DNA from: Rufibacter glacialis
GTDB lineage: Bacteria > Bacteroidota > Bacteroidia > Cytophagales > Hymenobacteraceae
Length of the DNA stretch: 64,000 nucleotides
Reading direction: 5' to 3'
Assembly (NCBI RefSeq): GCF_008271745.1
Contig: NZ_VKKZ01000019.1
Coordinates: 310,001 to 374,000, forward strand
Shown: piece after piece, positions 22,626 to 33,100 of the stretch
Position numbering within the stretch: the first letter of the stretch is position 1
How the letters are laid out: each line of letters begins with the position of its first letter
Program-made: the position numbers and the translations under genes
The notes under the pieces: model-generated
Database searches by the model: none
Told to the model about the DNA's origin: nothing
The model's input: the letters and a program-made list of their open reading frames with translations, nothing else

Positions 22626-24881
22626 TTAGATAGACGTTAACGTGAAAGGCAGTTCCTGCACGTCTCGGGAGTTGCCGCCTACCATCACCTTGAATTGGCC
22701 GGGTTCGGGCCCAAAGGTCATGTCTTGGCGCCAGAAGGAAAGGTCATCGGTGGTCAGGGTGAAGGTGACGGTTTTCTTTTCGCCAGGGGCGAAGGAAAGC
22801 TTCTGGAACTTCTTCAGTTGCTGCACGGGGCGGGTGGTGCTGCCCACCAGGTCACGGAGGTAGAGCTGTACTACCTCCTCGCCGGTCAGTTTGCCTGTAT
22901 TGGTCACCTCTACGGTCACCGTTAAGCTTTCATTACCTGAGATGCTGTTTTTGCTTAACCTGGGCGCGCCGTAGCTGAAGGTGGTGTAGCTTAATCCGTA
23001 GCCAAACGGGTAGAGCGGGGTATTGGGTACATCGCGGTAGCGGGATTTGTACACGCGCTCGCTGCCCGGTTCAGAATGGTTGCCCTCGTACATGCGGCCA
23101 GTGCTTTTATAATTGTAATACAGCGGCAACTGACCCACGGCCCTGGGGAAGGAGAGGGGCAGCTTGCCAGCCGGGTTGTATTCCCCGTATAGCACACTTG
23201 CCACCGCGTTTCCGGCCTCAGAACCCAAAGACCAGGTAGCCAGGATGGCGGGAACGTTCTGGTCTAGCCACGTCAGTTCCAAGGCCCGGCCACTGCTGAC
23301 CAGGGCCACCATGGGTTTGCCGGTTTTATGGATTTCCTTCACCAAGTCCAGTTGATTGCCGGGTAACCCGATGTCGGCGCGAGAGGCGCCTTCCCCGTTC
23401 ATGACCGCACTCTCGCCCAGGGCCATGATCACCACATCTGCTTTCTGGGCGGCAGCCACCGCTTCCGTGAACAGGGCGGTAGAGTTGGAGTACAGGTCAC
23501 AGCCCTGGGCGTAGGTTACCTCAGCGCCTTTGGCGTATTTCCTGATGCCTTCCAGGAAACTCACGGCGTGCTGCTCTTCCCCAAAAAAAGACCAGGTGCC
23601 GTTCATGTCTGCTTTGTTGTTGCCCAGTGGCCCGATGACCGCAATCCTTTTCACGTTGGCCGTGAGCGGCAGCAAATTGCCCTGGTTTTTCAAAAGCACC
23701 ATGGATTTGCGGGCCATGTCAAACGCGGCGGCCAGGTTCTCTCTGGAGCGGATCTCGTTTTTCTCGCGCCTGGTGTCTGAGTACTGGTAGGGTTTGTCAA
23801 ACAGGCCCAGCTTGAACTTGAGCCATAGCACCCGGCGAACCGATTCATCCAGGATGCTTTGCTCCAGTTGCCCGCTTTTTACTAGTTGCGGAACAAAGTT
23901 CAGGTAGGCTTCGCCCATCATGTCCACGTCAGTGCCGGCTTTCAGGGCTTGGGCGGCGGCCTGGGCATGGTCTTTGGAATAGCCATGGTTCACCATTTCG
24001 GTGATGTTCTGCCAGTCTGAGATCACCGCGCCTTTGAAACCCCACTCTTTCCGCAGGATTTGCTGCATGGTGAACATATTGCCCGTGGCCGGCACCCCGT
24101 TCAATTCATTGAACGCCGACATCAACGTGGCAGAACCTGCCTCTAACGCCGCTTTGAACGGGGGCAGGTATACCTCGCGCAGCAGGTGCTCAGACATGTC
24201 GGTGGTGTTATAGTCGCGGCCCGCCTCCGCGGCGCCGTAGGCCACAAAGTGCTTCACACAGGCGGCCATGGTGCGCGGGTCGGCTAGGTCTTTCCCCTGG
24301 AAACCTTTCACGCGGGCGGCGGCAATCAAAGAACCCAGGTAAGGGTCTTCGCCCGCCCCCTCAGCGGTACGGCCCCAGCGCGAGTCGCGGGAAATGTCTA
24401 CCATGGGCGCGAAGGTGAGGTTGATGCCCCCCGCCGTAGACTCCAGCGCGGCCACCCGGGCGCCGTTCTCAATGGCGGCCAGATCCCAACTGGCCGCTTC
24501 GCCCAGCGGAATAGGGAAGATGGTTTTGAACCCATGGATGATGTCGGCCCCGATCAACAGCGGAATGCCCAGGCGCGATTCCTTGACGGCCAGTTTCTGC
24601 AGCTTGCCTATGTACGCTGCGCCGTGTATGTTGAAGATGCCCGTGATCTTGCCTTGCCTGATGCCCTCGTTGAATTTGTCAGAGGGGGCGGTTCTCACAG
24701 TGGGCCCGGTATTGAACAGATCGCCTACCACAAAATTGAGCTGACCTACTTTCTCTTCCAGGGTCATTTTGGCCAGAAGGTCTTCAATGCGTTTTTCTAT
24801 GGGCTCTTTTTTGGGCGGGTTCGAAAATGAGGTAAAGAAAGTGAGGCTAAAGAGTAAAATAGAGGAGGTAAGCCTTTTCAT
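22626..24881 (-). CDS. bglX: GH3 beta-glucosidase (BglX type), periplasmic
   Basis: 751 residues with an N-terminal signal peptide. The GH3 N-domain runs from RIEDLLAKMTLEEKVGQL, through APMVDISRDSRWGRTAEGAGEDPYLGS and KHFVAYGAAEAGRDYN, to the nucleophile Asp289 in GAVISDWQNI. The C-domain includes RIAVIGPLGNNKADMNGTWSF and GEGASRADIGLPGNQ, and a fibronectin-III-like tail follows (VTVEVTNTGKLTGEEVVQLYLRD). It removes terminal beta-linked glucose from oligosaccharides. It is the last gene of the leftward SusCD locus, 87 bp after the GH16 gene, and would finish degradation of GH16 products in the periplasm. Confidence 0.9.
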   Translation of the reverse strand: MKRLTSSILLFSLTFFTSFSNPPKKEPIEKRIEDLLAKMTLEEKVGQLNFVVGDLFNTGPTVRTAPSDKFNEGIRQGKITGIFNIHGAAYIGKLQKLAVKESRLGIPLLIGADIIHGFKTIFPIPLGEAASWDLAAIENGARVAALESTAGGINLTFAPMVDISRDSRWGRTAEGAGEDPYLGSLIAAARVKGFQGKDLADPRTMAACVKHFVAYGAAEAGRDYNTTDMSEHLLREVYLPPFKAALEAGSATLMSAFNELNGVPATGNMFTMQQILRKEWGFKGAVISDWQNITEMVNHGYSKDHAQAAAQALKAGTDVDMMGEAYLNFVPQLVKSGQLEQSILDESVRRVLWLKFKLGLFDKPYQYSDTRREKNEIRSRENLAAAFDMARKSMVLLKNQGNLLPLTANVKRIAVIGPLGNNKADMNGTWSFFGEEQHAVSFLEGIRKYAKGAEVTYAQGCDLYSNSTALFTEAVAAAQKADVVIMALGESAVMNGEGASRADIGLPGNQLDLVKEIHKTGKPMVALVSSGRALELTWLDQNVPAILATWSLGSEAGNAVASVLYGEYNPAGKLPLSFPRAVGQLPLYYNYKSTGRMYEGNHSEPGSERVYKSRYRDVPNTPLYPFGYGLSYTTFSYGAPRLSKNSISGNESLTVTVEVTNTGKLTGEEVVQLYLRDLVGSTTRPVQQLKKFQKLSFAPGEKKTVTFTLTTDDLSFWRQDMTFGPEPGQFKVMVGGNSRDVQELPFTLTSI

Positions 24882-24967
24882 GGGATCTGTTTTAGGTGGT
24901 GAAAGGAAATAGCTTGCCCGCTCTCCGGCAGGAGAAATGAAAAAACGGGCGTAAAACGCGGGGTAAG

Positions 24968-27073
24968 CTAGAGGTGCTGGATCAGAAGGCGTTTGGTGAG
25001 CACAGAAGTGTCCGTCTCAATCTGGCAGAGGTACAGGCCGTCAGGCAAGGCAGAAACTGGCCGCACTTCCGCTGAGGACTTCACGCCCGGGGACAGCGTC
25101 ACCTGTACCGGTATTTCCTGGCCGTTGGCGGTAAAAACCCGTACGGCCTTTACCTTCAGACTCACCGGAAAAGAGAGAAGGAACCGCTGCGGCGCCGGAT
25201 TGGGGTACAGGGTGATGTGCCGGGCCAGTTCCTGGTCTTGCCTTACGCTCAGCACGCCTGCCACCGTGGCCAGGTTGGAGAAAGTCCCGGCCCCGGCGGC
25301 ATTGAAACTCTGGACTTTATAAAAGGCGTCCCGCGTGCCGGAAGCATCTGTGAAGGTTCTGGTATTGGCGGGCAGGGTGGCAAGTTCAGAATAGGTTCCG
25401 GTGCTTTGGGTGGCCTTGAATACCTTAAAGCCTTGCTCGTTGGGCGCGTTGTCTTGCCAGTCTATTTTAACGCCCGAAGCCGCCAGGGCGGCGGCTAGGT
25501 GGGAGGCGCGGTTAGGGGTTGCCGGCAGGGAAGGCAAAACACTGAGGTGGTCAACCCAGAGGGAATCCTGGCCCGGACTGCCCAGCAGCCCGTAGTTGAC
25601 CAGCATCCTTATCTTGCTGATTTCCTCTGGGTTCACCTGTCCCTCGGAACTGCCGAAGGTGGGTTGGTAATTGAAGTAATAGGTGTAGTATTCCCCGTCA
25701 TCAATCAGCGGCGATAAGCTGAACACCTGATTACCGCCGGTGACTTTACCGGCGGCATCTATGAGGTCTAGCCGCAACACGACCGTCCGGCTTTTGTTCT
25801 GGGTCTTGACCGCAGCGGCCAGCACCGGGTATCCCGTCAGGTCAACGGGGCTTTCCAATTCATAGACCACATTGGGCAGATTGGCGGGCGCAGTAATCTG
25901 GTAGTTGATTTTGAGGGCATCCTGGTGGTGGCTCAACTGAAACGTACCGCCCGCAGAAGTAAGCCTGCTGCCCGGGAATGGCGTGAATCCTTCGAGTAAA
26001 AAGGAGCTTCCGGCGGGGATGGTCTTGGTTTTAACGTTCATGGCCTTGGTAAAGGTCTGCCCATTGTGCTGGACTTGCACCCGCACCTGCCCTGAGCTGT
26101 TTCCCCAGTTGACCACCACCTCCGGCGAATTATGGCCGCTCACCACGGTGGCCCCGCTGGGGAGCGACCAGGTATAGGTAGCCCCGGCCAACCGGCTGGT
26201 TTTAAAGGTAATGCTCTGCGCCAGCGGCCTCACCACGGCGGGGCCGGTAAGCGAAAGCTCCTTGAACTGCTGATACACACGTACATAGTCCACTTCCATG
26301 CGGGTGCTGGTGAGCGCCGGGTCAATCCCGTTCTTCAGGCCATTGGTTTCCAGCCGGGGCTCGCTGCCCATGTTGCCGCCCACGGCAATGTTCATGATCA
26401 GGAAGAAGTCTTCATTGAACGGCCAGGTGCGGGCATCTTTGGTAGCCGGGGCATAGGTATAGTACAGCGTGTTGTCTACGTAGAATTTGATGTCATTCTC
26501 AGACCATTCCGCGGCGTACACGTGGAACGCGGTGGTGGCATCTGGCACCTGGGTAGACCCCACGTGCTGCGTGTTCCCGAAACTGGAGGGGGAGTGCAGG
26601 GCCGCCTGTACCTTTCCCGGCAGCCGGTCAATGTACTCCATCACGTCAATCTCCCCAGAGGCGGGCCAGCCTTTGGTGGTGACGCTTTCGCCCAGCATCC
26701 AGAGCGCAGGCCAGGTTCCTACGCCGGGGGCTAGTTTGGCCCGCCATTCTACCCGGCCGTAGGTAAACCGGAACTTGCCCTGGGTTTTGACTCTGGCTGA
26801 AGTCCAGTTGCCATTCTGCTTGATGGCTTCTATCACCAGGTGGCCGCCCGTCTGGCGCACGTTGGCCGGCTGGTTCGTGTAGGACTGCAATTCACGGTTG
26901 CCCCAGCCGTTGTCCCCGTTGCCCAGGTCGTAGCTCCACCAGGTAGGGTTAAGGGCGCCTTCGGTCTCAAACTCATCACTCCAGACCAATTCCTGAAAGG
27001 CAGCGGTCTGGGCGGCTGCCTGAAACCCGAGGGTGAGGCAGAGAAGGAGTGCTAGGTATTTTAGTTTCTGCAT
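24968..27073 (-). CDS. GH16 beta-1,3(4)-glucanase with T9SS sorting tail
   Basis: 701 residues. Signal peptide (about 1-21), then a GH16 catalytic domain from LVWSDEFETEG to VDYVRVYQ, with the acid pair in SGEIDVMEYI (E141, D143, E146) and WPALWMLG. Next come a PKD-like domain (TYTWSLPSGATVVSGH), a carbohydrate-binding-type beta domain, an FN3 module and a C-terminal type IX secretion sorting domain starting ITLYPNPAPQRFLLSF, with the final GLYLCQIET...LIQHL. It is exported across the outer membrane and surface-attached or released. The sequence features favour laminarin-type substrates, though mixed-linkage glucan is possible. It sits between the PKD lipoprotein and GH3 genes. Confidence 0.9.
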   Translation of the reverse strand: MQKLKYLALLLCLTLGFQAAAQTAAFQELVWSDEFETEGALNPTWWSYDLGNGDNGWGNRELQSYTNQPANVRQTGGHLVIEAIKQNGNWTSARVKTQGKFRFTYGRVEWRAKLAPGVGTWPALWMLGESVTTKGWPASGEIDVMEYIDRLPGKVQAALHSPSSFGNTQHVGSTQVPDATTAFHVYAAEWSENDIKFYVDNTLYYTYAPATKDARTWPFNEDFFLIMNIAVGGNMGSEPRLETNGLKNGIDPALTSTRMEVDYVRVYQQFKELSLTGPAVVRPLAQSITFKTSRLAGATYTWSLPSGATVVSGHNSPEVVVNWGNSSGQVRVQVQHNGQTFTKAMNVKTKTIPAGSSFLLEGFTPFPGSRLTSAGGTFQLSHHQDALKINYQITAPANLPNVVYELESPVDLTGYPVLAAAVKTQNKSRTVVLRLDLIDAAGKVTGGNQVFSLSPLIDDGEYYTYYFNYQPTFGSSEGQVNPEEISKIRMLVNYGLLGSPGQDSLWVDHLSVLPSLPATPNRASHLAAALAASGVKIDWQDNAPNEQGFKVFKATQSTGTYSELATLPANTRTFTDASGTRDAFYKVQSFNAAGAGTFSNLATVAGVLSVRQDQELARHITLYPNPAPQRFLLSFPVSLKVKAVRVFTANGQEIPVQVTLSPGVKSSAEVRPVSALPDGLYLCQIETDTSVLTKRLLIQHL

Positions 27074-27143
27074 TTTTAGGGGTGATTCAGGGAAAACAGG
27101 CCAAAAACGAGAGATCGTAGCCAGCCTGTTTTCCGGTGAAACA

Positions 27144-28565
27144 TTAGGGCATGAGTTGGAAATCGTCTAGGAAGAAGATGCCTGGGTTGAAGTGCCCTTC
27201 GCCACCCACCTGCACGAGAATCTTGTCAAAATCAGTGCGCTGGCTTACCCCGCTGAAGTCAAAGGTGAGTTCTACCCACTGGTCCATCTGCGTCACCTTT
27301 TGAATCACTTCTGCCTGCGTGGTGAAGGCATTGCCACCTAACAGGGAGTTCTGGAGTTTCACAGACACCTGTTTCTGCAGCGTTTTTACGGCCCAGTCCT
27401 CGGCCCCGGCCATGCTCACGTAGTCGTTGTAGGAAGGCACGAATACTTTGAGTTTGATCACGTGGCGCTTAGACAGATCAATGCGGTACCCTAAGTCAAT
27501 GAACACGTTGGCGAACTCATTGTCTTTGCCGGGTGCTTTGGTATACCGGGCTACTTTGGCAGAGGTGTTGATGCCTACGGGGGCGGGGTTGTCATAGCTC
27601 TCGTTGAACAGGGCTTTTTCTATGGACCAGGTAAAGTTGCCGGGCGTGTCAAAATTGTCATTGAGGTCTACCACCTTGAACGGTTTCTGTACTACCGGTG
27701 CCGTATAGCCTTTACGCACCAGTTTCTGGTACCAGGCATGCTCTGCATTGGCCCCGCTGCCACTCCGGAGGTACATCTCATTTTCTGTGAGAGACAGGAT
27801 CTCATATTTAGATACCCCGGTGTAATACCCAATGAACCCGCCATTGGAGATAATTAGGAATTTCTTGGTTCCTTCCTCAGAGATGCTCCAGGTCAGGTTG
27901 GCAGGGGGCACGTAGTTGACGGTATAGTCACTGGCGCTGGCTACCCCGCCAATACCTGCCGCGTTGGCCCCGTTCGTGAACGTGGTGCCGTTGTTTTTAT
28001 AGGTGTAAGACAGGGTATTGCTCAACTTGAAGGTCATCTCATCATCATAATACCCTTCGCTGGCTTTCTCATTAGGGGCGGCCTGGTACCATTCCGGGGT
28101 GGTGCCGGTGATGGGGCCAATGCCTAAATGCCCGCCGGCCTGCTTGTCAATCACCCAGGTTTTGCCTTCCAGTTGGTTGGCCCCTCCGGTAAGAAAATTG
28201 TAGTCTTCGCGGTTGAGCATGGTGGGGTTGGTATTGGCAATGGTCACCTTCTGGGTGCTGGACGTGGAGCCCCCGGCCGTGTAGATGGTGAGTTTGACGG
28301 TATACTCTCCTTTCACCGGATAGGCATGGGTTACCTCGGTGCCTTCCCCGGTGGCCCCGTCGCCAAAGTCCCAAAGGGCCTTGAAGCCGGGGGCGGTGGA
28401 GGTAAAGGTGATAATGTTCGGGTTAGAGGTGGGTTTCATGGTGAAGGTAACCTGTTCCGCGGTAGGCGCGGGAGCAAGTTCCGGGTCTTCCACTTCGCAG
28501 CCAGTCCACGAAAAAGCGGCCAGAAACAGGAGGCAGATATAGGAGATATAGTTCTTCATGATCAT
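27144..28565 (-). CDS. PKD-domain surface glycan-binding lipoprotein of the locus
   Basis: 473 residues. Signal peptide with lipobox Cys23 (SWTGC) followed by an acidic linker (EVEDPELAPAP), a typical surface-lipoprotein export context. A PKD domain follows at about 40-110 (PGFKALWDFGDGATGEGTEVTHAYPVKGEYTVKLTIYTAGG). The rest has DUF-like beta domains, including KTWVIDKQAGGHLGIGP and a C-terminal jelly-roll-like part ending HFNPGIFFLDDFQLMP. No catalytic residues. It follows susD by 19 bp and is therefore the likely SusE/SGBP-type binding protein that captures polysaccharide for SusCD. A start two codons later (28559) is equally possible. Confidence 0.83.
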   Translation of the reverse strand: MIMKNYISYICLLFLAAFSWTGCEVEDPELAPAPTAEQVTFTMKPTSNPNIITFTSTAPGFKALWDFGDGATGEGTEVTHAYPVKGEYTVKLTIYTAGGSTSSTQKVTIANTNPTMLNREDYNFLTGGANQLEGKTWVIDKQAGGHLGIGPITGTTPEWYQAAPNEKASEGYYDDEMTFKLSNTLSYTYKNNGTTFTNGANAAGIGGVASASDYTVNYVPPANLTWSISEEGTKKFLIISNGGFIGYYTGVSKYEILSLTENEMYLRSGSGANAEHAWYQKLVRKGYTAPVVQKPFKVVDLNDNFDTPGNFTWSIEKALFNESYDNPAPVGINTSAKVARYTKAPGKDNEFANVFIDLGYRIDLSKRHVIKLKVFVPSYNDYVSMAGAEDWAVKTLQKQVSVKLQNSLLGGNAFTTQAEVIQKVTQMDQWVELTFDFSGVSQRTDFDKILVQVGGEGHFNPGIFFLDDFQLMP

Positions 28566-28584
28566 GTCTGTTTAGAAGGTGAGA

Positions 28585-30168
28585 TTAATAACCCGCATTT
28601 GGCTTCAGTACCCCGGCAGATAAGTCTATCTCGCTTTGCGGAATGGGCAGGAAGCCTTTTCTGGCCGCGTTGAACTGAAGGTTGAAATCACTCAGGACAC
28701 CTTCATAGGTAGAGGGCAAGGTAGTTCTGTTCACCGTGATGGCGGCGGCGGCGGCAGAGGTTCCGCGGCGCAGCAAGTCCCAGTAGCGGTGGCCTTCCAG
28801 GGCCAGTTCTAACCGGCGCTCTCTGTAGATGTTGTCAAGGGTAGCCGGAATGGGGGGCAGCCCCACGCGGGCCCTTACCCTGGTCAAAGGCGCCTGGGCA
28901 TCTCCGGTGCCGGTCATGACCATGAGTTCAGAAGCCATCAGCAACACATCTGAAAACCGGATGGCGCGGTAGTTGTTTCCCCAGTTCAACTCCAGCTGTC
29001 CGCCAGAAGGGGCGTACTCTTTGGCGGTGGTGTATTTCTGGCTGAAATACCCGGTGTGCTGGTACCCGATGTTGAGGTTGGCCTTGCCGCCCGCCAATTC
29101 AGTCTCGGCCAGAATGGTGGCATCACGGCGGGGATCATTGGCGGTGAAGGCTTCATACAATTCCTGGGTAGGGGTAGCGGTGCTCCAACCGGCCAGGTAT
29201 TTTTCGGTGGCCGTATTCTTGATCCGGGGGCCCTGCTGTTGCGGTTGCATGTTGCCTTCACCGCCCTGCACGTAGCCCCAGTCAAACCAGGGGTTTTCAT
29301 CTGAGTAAGAGATTTCCCACACCGCCTCTATGCTGTACTCATTGGCGCGGGTGAAATTATCCGCGTAATTGGGGAGAAGCGTATGGCCGCTAGTGGAGAT
29401 GATGTCATTCACATGTTGCAGGGCCACCTGGGCATTCACGGTGGTACTTCCGGCCTGCAGTTCCTGGTTGTACACGCCTTTGTAGAACAGGTAAGCCTTG
29501 GCCAGCTGGGCCTTGGCGGCCCACCGGGTGGCGCGGCCGGTGCTGGCACGCAGGTTAGAGGCGGGAAGGTCTGGCATTGCCTCTGTTAAATCAAGGGCAA
29601 TCTGGTCGTATACTGCCTTTGGGGTGGCCTGGGGTTGGTTGTATTCACTTGGCGTCTGGGGCGCTAAAATCAAGGGAACGTTTTCAAACAGCCGCACCAG
29701 GTCTAGGTAGAAGTGGGCCCTGAGGAACTTGGCTTCGGCAATGACTCTTTTTTTGAAGTCATCTGGGGCGTCAATGCCCCCGATGCGCTGCAATAGGGTA
29801 TTGGCCCGGGAGATGCCAATATAATGCTTGCGCCACAGGCCGTACACCTCGCCATTGGTGGTCAGGATCTGGTGGCGGTCCATTTGCAAGAGGCTAGGTT
29901 CTGAACTGGGCTGCCCAGCGGAATACGCGTCATCAGACAGAATATCCGTTACCATAGGGGTAGGGTGGAAACCGCTTAACGTGTTCCATTGCAGAACATC
30001 ATACACCCCTATAAGGGCCTCAGTGGCATCTGCCTGGGTTTTGTAAAAGTTGTCTTCTGTTCTGGTGTCAAGGGGATTGTTTTCCAGAAAGTTATCGCAG
30101 CTGGGCGTAGCGGCCAGCAAAAGCCCCAGGAGCAAAAAGGACGAAGTTTTCTTACCTATATTTTTCAT
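28585..30168 (-). CDS. susD: RagB/SusD-family outer-membrane lipoprotein
   Basis: 527 residues. Lipobox Cys24 (AATPSC), then DNFLENNPLDTRTEDNFYKTQADATEALIGVYDVLQ, the SusD N-terminal signature. TPR-like helices include AEAKFLRAHFYLDLVRLFENVPLI and GRATRWAAKAQLAKAYLFYKGV. The C-terminal block NNYRAIRFSDVLLMASE ... NIYRERRLELALEGHRYWDLLRRGT is intact. It forms the lid of the SusC transporter and binds glycan at the cell surface. It lies 11 bp after susC on the same strand, the canonical pair. Confidence 0.93.
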   Translation of the reverse strand: MKNIGKKTSSFLLLGLLLAATPSCDNFLENNPLDTRTEDNFYKTQADATEALIGVYDVLQWNTLSGFHPTPMVTDILSDDAYSAGQPSSEPSLLQMDRHQILTTNGEVYGLWRKHYIGISRANTLLQRIGGIDAPDDFKKRVIAEAKFLRAHFYLDLVRLFENVPLILAPQTPSEYNQPQATPKAVYDQIALDLTEAMPDLPASNLRASTGRATRWAAKAQLAKAYLFYKGVYNQELQAGSTTVNAQVALQHVNDIISTSGHTLLPNYADNFTRANEYSIEAVWEISYSDENPWFDWGYVQGGEGNMQPQQQGPRIKNTATEKYLAGWSTATPTQELYEAFTANDPRRDATILAETELAGGKANLNIGYQHTGYFSQKYTTAKEYAPSGGQLELNWGNNYRAIRFSDVLLMASELMVMTGTGDAQAPLTRVRARVGLPPIPATLDNIYRERRLELALEGHRYWDLLRRGTSAAAAAITVNRTTLPSTYEGVLSDFNLQFNAARKGFLPIPQSEIDLSAGVLKPNAGY

Positions 30169-30179
30169 TTGGAGAATCT

Positions 30180-33100
30180 TTAGAAAGTGGCGTTAAACCC
30201 AAGTCTGAATGTTCTGGACTGCGGATAAACCCCGCGGTCAAAGCCGATGTCTAAGCTGCCTCTGGCCCCGATCTCTGGGTCAAAACCAGAATAATCAGTG
30301 AGGGTGATCAGGTTGTCAGCAGACACGTAGATGCGCAACTTCTGCAGGTGGATCCTGGAAAGCAGGCCTGCGGGCAGGTTATAGCCTAACTGCAGCGTTT
30401 TGAGGCGGACATAGTCCCCATCTTCCACGTACAGGTCAGACAGCCGGGTGTAGTTGCCGTTGGTGTCGTTCCAGGTGAACCTTGGGTATTCGTTCGTGCT
30501 GCCTTCGCCAGTCCACCGGTTCAGGAATTTTGACTGCTGGTTCGCCCGCACGATGTCATACCGCCGGATGCCGTTGAAGATATGGTGGCCGAACGCGCTG
30601 TTGAAGAAAGCGCTCAGGTCAAATCCTTTGAAATCAACCCCAAGGTTCAGGCCAAGTACCACTTTAGGGGTAGGATTCCCAATCATGGTGCGGTCTGCGC
30701 CGTCCAGCTTGCCGTCATTGTTGATGTCCACGAACCTGACATCGCCGGGTACGGCATTCATTTGTAGCTTCTGGGCCTCCACCTCACGCTGGTTCTGGAA
30801 AATGCCTGCGGTTTTGTAGCCGTAGAAGTAGCCAATGGGGAACCCTACCTTGCTTTGCGAGGCCAGGCCATAGGTGGTGAACGAGGCGCCCGTTAAGATG
30901 CCTTCTTTGTTTTCAATGCTGGTCACCTCATTTTTGTTGAAGCTGCTGTTGAGGCTCACGTTATACCCCAAGTTGCTGATGTCTCCCTGGTAAGAGAGAG
31001 CCAGTTCAACCCCGGTGTTCCGGACAGACCCGCCATTCACGAAGGGCGAATTGTAGCCGGTGCTGGCCAAAATGGGGGGGCGAACCAGAAGCCCTTTGGT
31101 GGTTTTGATGTAGTAGTCAGCGGTAAGCGAAAGGGCGTTGTTGAAGAAGGAAAGGTCTAAGCCCACGTTCGTTTGCTCTGAGGTTTCCCATTGCAGTTCA
31201 GGGTTGGGGGCATCTACAGGGGCGGCGCCGCTGGTATAGCCTTTAGAGCCGTCTGCCCGGAAGAAGGTATACCCTCTGCCTACTCCAATCTGGGCTGCCC
31301 AGGGATAGAAGTTACCCCCTATTTCCTCGTTCCCGTTTTGCCCCCAGGACGCTCTGATCTTGGCCAGGCTTATCAGGTTCCCCTGCGGGAAGAAGCCCTC
31401 ATCAGAAAGCACCCAGCCCGCCGAGAAAGAAGGGAAGGTGGCAAACTGGTTGTTGCGGCCAAACCTGGAAGACCCGTCCCGTCTTAGCGTGGCAGAAAGT
31501 AAATACTTGCCCTTATACCCGTAGTTGGCCCGCCCAAAAAAGGAGAGGATAGACCGTTCGCCAATTCCGCCCGTGGCACGGGCGGTGCCTGCCCCCACGG
31601 CATTGTTCAGGTAGGCCATGTTAGGGTCTGCCGTGACAAGCCCGGTATTGGAACCGAACAATCCCTCGTTTCTGGTTTTAAGGGCAGAGGTACCGGCGGT
31701 AAGCCCCAGGCTATGCTCGCCCAAGCTTTTGTTGTAGTTGAAATAGTTCTCCGTCTGCCAGGTGTAGTACCGGTCTGTGCCCCTGGAAACCAGGGCGGTG
31801 GCATTCTGCTGGGCCGCGTTCAGGTAAAATACGGGGTTGTAGTTGGTGCTCACCACGTAGGCCAGGTCTATCCCCAGGGTAGACCGGAACGTGAGGCCCT
31901 CCAGTAATTTCACCTCGCCGTAGATGTTGCCTACGAATTTGTCTACGTTGGTGAGGCCGTTCATGACCTGCAGGCGGGCCAGGGGGTTCACCACTTCCTG
32001 TGACACGTAGGGCGAGATGGCGAAGATGCGTCCGTCTGCGCCCCGTACCACCGGGTTCTGGGTGTAGGTGGATTGGGCGAGTTTTGCGGGATCTGTCTCA
32101 TACACCGGGGTCAGGGGGTCCATGTTCAGGGCGTTGCTCAAAATCCCGCCAAACTCCTGGTTAGGGTCAAAGGATCTCCTTTTGAGGTGGGTGTAGGCCA
32201 GGTTCGTCCCAAATTTCAGGAAGCTCTTCACCTGGTTGTCAGCGTTGACCCGGGCGGTGTAGCGCTGGAAGTTAGATTTGTCGCCGCCTACGATCCCGTC
32301 CTGGTCAAAGTAGGAAAGAGCGGCTGAATAACCTGATTTCTCGTTTCCGCCGTTGATGGAGACCTGGTGGTTCTGGATGGGGGCGTTCTTCTCAAAAATG
32401 GCGTCCTGCCAATTGGTGCCTTCGCTGAACTGGCTGGGGTCTGCGTAAGGCGGGGCCATGTTGGCATTGGCGGCTCCTTCATTCATGAGCGTGGCGTATT
32501 CCCGGGCGTTCAGCAGTTCCAGTTTACGCCAGGGGTTCTGGATGCCCATGTAGCCGTCATAAGAGACATTCATGGTGCCGTCTCTCTTGCCTTGCTTGGT
32601 GGTGATGATGACTACCCCGTTGCCGCCCCGGGCGCCGTAAATGGCCGCCGATGCCGCATCTTTCAACACGTCTATAGAGGCAATGTCGCCGGGGTTCAGG
32701 TAATCAATGCCGCCCACCGGAAAGCCGTCTACTATATAGATAGGGCTGGCGTTGCCGGTAGAGCCAATGCCCCTGATGCGTACCGTGGGCGCGTCACCGG
32801 GCTGACCTGAGATGTTGGTCACCTGCACACCGGCTACCCGGCCTTGCAAGGCCTGCTCAATTCTGGTGACTGGGGTTTGGGTGATCTCCTCTGAAGAGAC
32901 CGAGGAAATGGCCGTGGTCACTTCTCTGCGGAGCTGCGTGCCGTAGCCTACTACCACTACTTCTTCCAGGGCCCTCAGGTCTTCCTGCAACGTGACGTTG
33001 ACCGTGGTTCTGCCGTTGATAGGCTCTTCTTTAGAGGTGAACCCGATGTAAGAAAAGACGAGGGTGGTGCCAGTGGCAGGAGCCTGTATCTGAAACCGGC

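Noticed and set aside
26132-26734. 200-residue plus-strand frame over GH16
   Set aside because: Antisense shadow of a clear GH16 coding sequence.
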